Positions 60,449 through 64,000 of a DNA stretch of 64,000 nt are shown here, in pieces. A program made the position numbers and the translations under genes. The notes beneath the pieces are model-generated. The model was not told where the DNA came from and did no database searches. It was given only the letters and a program-made list of their open reading frames with translations. Origin of the DNA: CADCTM01 sp049671305. GTDB taxonomy: Bacteria; Cyanobacteriota; Cyanobacteriia; Cyanobacteriales; Coleofasciculaceae. How positions within the stretch are numbered: the stretch's first letter is position 1; the number at the start of each line of letters is the position of its first letter. The stretch is taken from assembly GCA_049671305.1 (NCBI GenBank), contig JBATUR010000013.1, positions 62,001-126,000 on the forward strand, written 5' to 3'.

Positions 60449-60799
60449 ATGCAGCGGATTATTTCAGCTATTGGCAAGCGTGTTTTGATTATTGGTTTGA
60501 TGAGTTTATTTTTGTCTGGCTTGTTTATTTTTAACAATAAACCTGCTTTTGCTAGCAGAACTTCAGCAGCAGAAGCTGCAATTGATCGTGCTTATGACAT
60601 GAGTGAAGCAGCAGGGTTTAAAGAAGAAGACCGACAAGAAGCTTATGAAGAAGCGACAGAAGCTGTGGCTAACCCAAAAGTAGGTTTGGAAAAGATTTAT
60701 GAAGAAGATTTGAAGGAATACAGAGAAGAAAATCCCAGTGAGAATGTGTTAGTTGAAGGGGCAAAAGAGCTAGTTGAAAAAGTAACTGGCAAAGACTAA
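60449..60799 (+). CDS. Small exported acidic protein
   Basis: A 116-residue protein with a Sec signal peptide (about 1-35, VLIIGLMSLFLSGLFIFNNKPAFA, cleavage after AFA). The mature part is an 80-residue highly acidic helical domain (SAAEAAIDRAYDMSEAAGFKEEDRQEAYEEATEAVANPKVGLEKIYEEDLKEYREENPS). No family is assigned. AAAGGA eight bases before this ATG supports the start; an earlier ATG at 60440 overlaps it. Confidence 0.72.
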   Translation: MQRIISAIGKRVLIIGLMSLFLSGLFIFNNKPAFASRTSAAEAAIDRAYDMSEAAGFKEEDRQEAYEEATEAVANPKVGLEKIYEEDLKEYREENPSENVLVEGAKELVEKVTGKD

Positions 60800-60974
60800 A
60801 ATAAAAAGCCACTATATCTATCTAGACATTAATTAATGACAATTTAGCGTCTGGTTTAACCCGGCTATCGCTCTACCCGTTTAAAGGGTTTATTAAGGAG
60901 CTAGCCTTGGTCAAAACTAGGCGCTTATATTTTTTTGTTCACCCAGTTGGGTGAGGTTTAAGCTATGATATCAT

Positions 60975-61000
60975 TTGTACACTACATTTTGTAGTATAAT
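60975..61000 (+). promoter_or_regulatory. Promoter with overlapping palindromic operator upstream of ABC exporter
   Basis: A perfect -10 TATAAT is at 60995-61000. Immediately before it is a 15-base palindrome ACTACA-TTT-TGTAGT (60981-60995), whose last base is the T of the -10. The arms contain TACA/TGTA, as in operators of BlaI/MecI/CopY repressors. No well-spaced -35 is seen, so the promoter may need an activator or be a weak one. Repression of the exporter is inferred. Confidence 0.5.
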
Positions 61001-61041
61001 CTAGAAAAAGCTAAAAGTTAAACACTATTGGCTAGGAATTT

Positions 61042-61989
61042 ATGAGGATAGCATCTCCAAAGTATCAAAGCAGAGAAATGATGGCATTAAAGGTTTATGA
61101 CTTATGGAAAACCTATGGTGCTAGAGAGGTGGTTCAAGGTATTAATTTCACTCTTGAACCAGGAGAAATTTTAGGACTTTTGGGACCAAATGGCGCAGGT
61201 AAAACCACAACTGTAGGGATGTTATATGGCGCTGTAGTACCCAGTCGCGGGTTTGTACAATTGGGACAACATCAAGTCCAATCTCAAGGGCGACAGGTGC
61301 GTAGGTTCATGGGAATTGTTACCCAGGAAGACAATCTTGACCCTGACTTTACGGTTTTTGAAAACTTAGTTTACTTTGCCCATCATTACAAAATTACAGG
61401 CAAATTGGCACGAAATATTGCTGGAGAATTATTAGCACAAGTTGGACTGCAAGAGTTTGCCAGTAACCGTGTTGATGAACTTTCTGGAGGTATGAAAAGG
61501 CGTTTAGTTTTGGCAAGGGCGTTAATTAATAATCCGCAAGTGGTGTTTTTAGATGAACCAACAACCGGACTCGATCCCGATGCGCGGCAGGATTTTTGGA
61601 AGTTAGTTAGTCAGCTAAAACAAAAAGGTTGTGGAGTGTTGTTAACGACTCATTATATGGATGAAGCGCAACGATTATGCGATCGCTTAATCTTACTCCA
61701 ACAAGGAAAAATGATCGACCAAGGCACACCAGCAGAATTAATTGAACGGACAGTTGGGCAAGAAGTTGTCGAAATTGAAGGTATCCCAGAAGCAACTCTT
61801 CAAAATTTAGCACAACAATTCAACACTTGGTATCGACCTTTTGGTAGTAGCTATCTAATTGGTTTACCTATTGATAACTCCCAACCTTTGTGGGAAAAAT
61901 TAAGCCATTTTCAGCCCCAATTTTTAACGCGCCGTAGTACCAATTTAGAAGATGTATTCTTACGACTTACAGGGACGGCATTAGAATGA
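61042..61989 (+). CDS. ABC exporter ATP-binding protein (NodI/DrrA-like)
   Basis: A 315-residue ATPase: Walker A GPNGAGKTTTVGMLYG (about 53-68), Q-loop IVTQEDNLDPDFTV, signature ELSGGMKRRLVLARALI, Walker B VVFLDEPTTGLDPD, H-loop LTTHYMDEAQRLCD. The C-terminal 80 residues are the regulatory part of NodI/DrrA-type ATPases. The product probably powers export of a lipid, polysaccharide or drug-like molecule with the next gene. It overlaps that gene by 4 bases. AGGA six bases before the ATG. Confidence 0.92.
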   Translation: MRIASPKYQSREMMALKVYDLWKTYGAREVVQGINFTLEPGEILGLLGPNGAGKTTTVGMLYGAVVPSRGFVQLGQHQVQSQGRQVRRFMGIVTQEDNLDPDFTVFENLVYFAHHYKITGKLARNIAGELLAQVGLQEFASNRVDELSGGMKRRLVLARALINNPQVVFLDEPTTGLDPDARQDFWKLVSQLKQKGCGVLLTTHYMDEAQRLCDRLILLQQGKMIDQGTPAELIERTVGQEVVEIEGIPEATLQNLAQQFNTWYRPFGSSYLIGLPIDNSQPLWEKLSHFQPQFLTRRSTNLEDVFLRLTGTALE

Positions 61990-62765
61990 AAAATATTTCA
62001 TTAACACCTTGGGGAGTCTATTCAGTTTGGCATCGTCATGCCAAAGTTTATCAAAAAACCTGGCTAGTAAATAGCCTACCCCCACTTTCTGAACCGATAG
62101 TTTATCTAGTTGCTTTTGGCTATGGTTTAACTCCGCTTGTGGGCGATGTAGCATACCACAATCAAACTGTACCATACTTGAAATTTATTGCACCAGGAAT
62201 GATTGCAATTGGAGTCTTATTTCAATCATTTTTTGAAGGATCTTTCGGTAGTTTCTTACGTCTTAGCTATCAAAAAACTTGGCAAGGTTTACTAACAGCA
62301 CCTTTGAGTTTTACTGAAGTATTTTTAGGTGATTGGTTGTGGGCAGCAACCAAAGGCATACTTGCTGGTTGTTTAACCACTATTGTCATCTTAGTCTGGG
62401 GACTTTATCCGCCTTGGTACTTTTTTATTGCCCTACCTTTAATTATTTTAGGCAGTTTACTTTTTGGGGTATTGGGATTATTTGTAGCAGGAACTGTACG
62501 CACAATTGACCAAATTAATGTACCGATTTTCTTGTTTGCCGTACCAATGTTTACGCTTTGCGGTACTTACTTTCCACGAACTACTTTACCGCCCATTCTT
62601 GGTAAAGTTGCAGGAATTTTACCGTTATCTTCTCTGGTTGATTTGTTACGCTTACCACTAGGATTGCCCAGTTATTGGTTCTTAGAATTACTGTGGTTAT
62701 TGCTGTGGATTAGTGTTTTTTCTGTTCTAGCTTGGCGACAGATTTATCCTCAGTTATTTAAATAA
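61986..62765 (+). CDS. ABC-2 type permease (NodJ-like)
   Basis: A 259-residue permease with six transmembrane segments. The motif FFEGSFGSFLRLSYQKTWQGLLTAPLSFTEVFLGDWLWAATKG and the later FAVPMFTLCGTYFPRTTLPPILGKVAGILPLSSLVDLLR are typical of NodJ-type ABC-2 permeases. It overlaps its ATPase gene by 4 bases and forms the complete two-gene exporter with it. Confidence 0.9.
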   Translation: MKNISLTPWGVYSVWHRHAKVYQKTWLVNSLPPLSEPIVYLVAFGYGLTPLVGDVAYHNQTVPYLKFIAPGMIAIGVLFQSFFEGSFGSFLRLSYQKTWQGLLTAPLSFTEVFLGDWLWAATKGILAGCLTTIVILVWGLYPPWYFFIALPLIILGSLLFGVLGLFVAGTVRTIDQINVPIFLFAVPMFTLCGTYFPRTTLPPILGKVAGILPLSSLVDLLRLPLGLPSYWFLELLWLLLWISVFSVLAWRQIYPQLFK

Positions 62766-62790
62766 ATCAATTGCCAAGATTAATAAATAA

Positions 62791-64000
62791 TCACGCCTTA
62801 AAGACCATTGCCGGGTCAAGGCGTGTTACTTTTTGAATAGCAAAGATTGCTGAGGCAACACACATTGTTACCGTCAAACCGAAAATTGCGACTGTAGAAA
62901 CAGGCGTAATTAAAATTAAAATTCCCTTTGTAGCTGCCCAAATTGCCACACCATAACACAGAATCATACTGGGAATATAACCCAAAACCGACATCCATAA
63001 TGCCTGTTCTACGATCACACCATAAATCACCCAATCAGAAGCACCAATTGCCTTAAGCGTGCCAAATTCTTTAAGATGGTCAGATACCGAAGAATAAAGA
63101 ATTTGACCAACAATAATTACCCCAACAATTATACCCACCGCCGCACCAAGTCCCAGAATAAATCCAATTCCCGTACGCCTAGACCAAAAGTCTTGATTCT
63201 TCTGGATTATTTCGGCACGTGTATAGGCTTTTATATTAGGTATAGTCGCCTCAAGTTGCTTTTTAAGAGCTTGCAAATCCTGCCCTGGTTTTGCTTGAAT
63301 TAATACATAAGTAATCAAGTCTGATGCTACTAATTGCTTGGGTGTGGGAGGCGGTTCGTTAGGATTCGTAGCAGGAGCATTGGAATAAGTATTAGTGCAA
63401 ATTAAGTCTTGAGAACCTGTTGGTAATTTACAAGATAAATTAGAAGTTTGACCTGATGTTAGATAAGCATTGGCATTTTCTAAAGAAGTAAACATAAAAG
63501 AATTCGAGACAATTGAACGATTTCCTTGTGTGAACCCAACCACTCTTGCAGGTAAAGAACCAACCTTTGCTTGATCGCCTATTTTTTTGACATTTAAGGA
63601 CTCTTGGTTAGTCGTATCAACAATTACACTATAAGGCTGTTTCAGCTCATCTACATCACCTTCTTTCAGGTTTTGCAGGGTAAATAATTGTCCATTTGGA
63701 TCAAAACCCACAACTCTGACAAAGGTAATTTCACCTTCAGGATGACGCCACAAAACAGTACTAAAAAATAAAGGTTCCGCAAGTGCCACACCTTCTATTT
63801 TTTGCGCTTGCAGTAGGTGAGATACAGGTATAGGCAATGTCACTTCAAGTTGCACAAAACTATCTGAAGCAACCCAAATATCAGCATCTGTATTATGAAT
63901 TAATTGACCAACTGAGCGAGTAAATCCATTAAAAATACCAGTTTGAAGAGTAACCAAAGTAACCGCAAACATGATTCCTGCTTGAGCAACCAAAAAGCGA
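62791..64000 (-). CDS. devC: DevC-like ABC exporter permease (5' end beyond window)
   Basis: The frame is open to the window edge (RFLVAQAGIMFAVTLVTLQ at the break), so the start lies outside; about 400 codons to the C-terminus LDPAMVFKA are present. The protein has the MacB/FtsX-like organisation: a large periplasmic domain (about 25-265 of the visible part) with two Cys-containing stretches (NLSCKLP and LICTNTY). It is followed by three C-terminal transmembrane helices with GVIIVGQILYSSVSDHLKEFGTLKAIGAS. DevBCA exporters make heterocyst glycolipid layers, but cyanobacteria carry several paralogues. The usual devA is not found downstream; the convergent NodJ-like gene is there instead, so the partner must lie upstream or elsewhere. 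The symbol denotes family, not proven role. Confidence 0.85.
   Translation of the reverse strand, partial: RFLVAQAGIMFAVTLVTLQTGIFNGFTRSVGQLIHNTDADIWVASDSFVQLEVTLPIPVSHLLQAQKIEGVALAEPLFFSTVLWRHPEGEITFVRVVGFDPNGQLFTLQNLKEGDVDELKQPYSVIVDTTNQESLNVKKIGDQAKVGSLPARVVGFTQGNRSIVSNSFMFTSLENANAYLTSGQTSNLSCKLPTGSQDLICTNTYSNAPATNPNEPPPTPKQLVASDLITYVLIQAKPGQDLQALKKQLEATIPNIKAYTRAEIIQKNQDFWSRRTGIGFILGLGAAVGIIVGVIIVGQILYSSVSDHLKEFGTLKAIGASDWVIYGVIVEQALWMSVLGYIPSMILCYGVAIWAATKGILILITPVSTVAIFGLTVTMCVASAIFAIQKVTRLDPAMVFKA

Noticed and set aside
61042..62765. Assignment of the NodIJ-like exporter to nodulation-factor export
   Set aside because: The similarity is to the transporter class only; cyanobacteria do not make Nod factors and the substrate is unknown.

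Overview
The window is chromosomal DNA of a cyanobacterium, most likely a filamentous one. It encodes ChlD of Mg-chelatase, NdhN of the photosynthetic NDH-1 complex, the clock-input protein LdpA, a CpcS/CpeS-type phycobiliprotein lyase, a Ycf45-like R3H/AAA protein and a DevC-type exporter permease. The HIP1 octamer GCGATCGC is scattered throughout. Several ribosomal spacers carry heptameric tandem repeats (STRR type) of the kind known from filamentous heterocystous cyanobacteria. The genus cannot be decided from the sequence.

Layout. 1-5.2 kb: 3' end of a PPOX flavoprotein, cysE, small exported and membrane proteins, a TrpF paralogue, a DUF3352 protein and a rhodanese. 5.2-5.8 kb: dispersed GC-rich repeats. 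5.8-8.0 kb: hrcA, then a CRISPR array of 12 repeats with no cas genes in the window and a leader containing a duplicated 19-bp element. 8.0-9.6 kb: a universal stress protein and a decayed nitrate-transporter ATPase.

9.6-18.6 kb, all on the minus strand, is the most unusual part. Two copies of a two-gene module (membrane protein with a roadblock-like cytosolic region, plus a Ras-like small GTPase) sit with a coiled-coil protein and a YihY/BrkB membrane protein. One copy runs directly into a class III adenylate cyclase; the other is followed by a histidine kinase and its membrane protein gains an OmpA-like domain. I infer an envelope-linked GTPase signalling system with two different outputs.

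19-26.3 kb: chlD, a HigBA toxin-antitoxin pair, a possible LexA-controlled promoter with a structured leader before two small envelope genes, a lytic transglycosylase, a DUF89 protein and a phycobiliprotein lyase. 26.3-43.9 kb, minus strand: the S10-spc-alpha ribosomal cluster from rplC to rpmE (with secY, adk, infA, rpoA, truA), followed by prfA. rpsJ, rpsN and rpmD are absent from the cluster, as is usual in cyanobacteria.

44-52.5 kb, plus strand: ndhN, two VWA paralogues flanking a Slr1339-type protein, ldpA, the R3H/AAA gene, tRNA-Gln(UUG) and a secreted alpha/beta hydrolase. 52.5-64 kb: a membrane protein, two ABC-2 exporters, a Tat-exported aldo/keto reductase, a threonine-dehydratase-like PLP enzyme, a methyltransferase, a haem-oxygenase-like diiron protein, a hotdog thioesterase, a small exported acidic protein and the 3' part of a devC-like gene cut by the window end.
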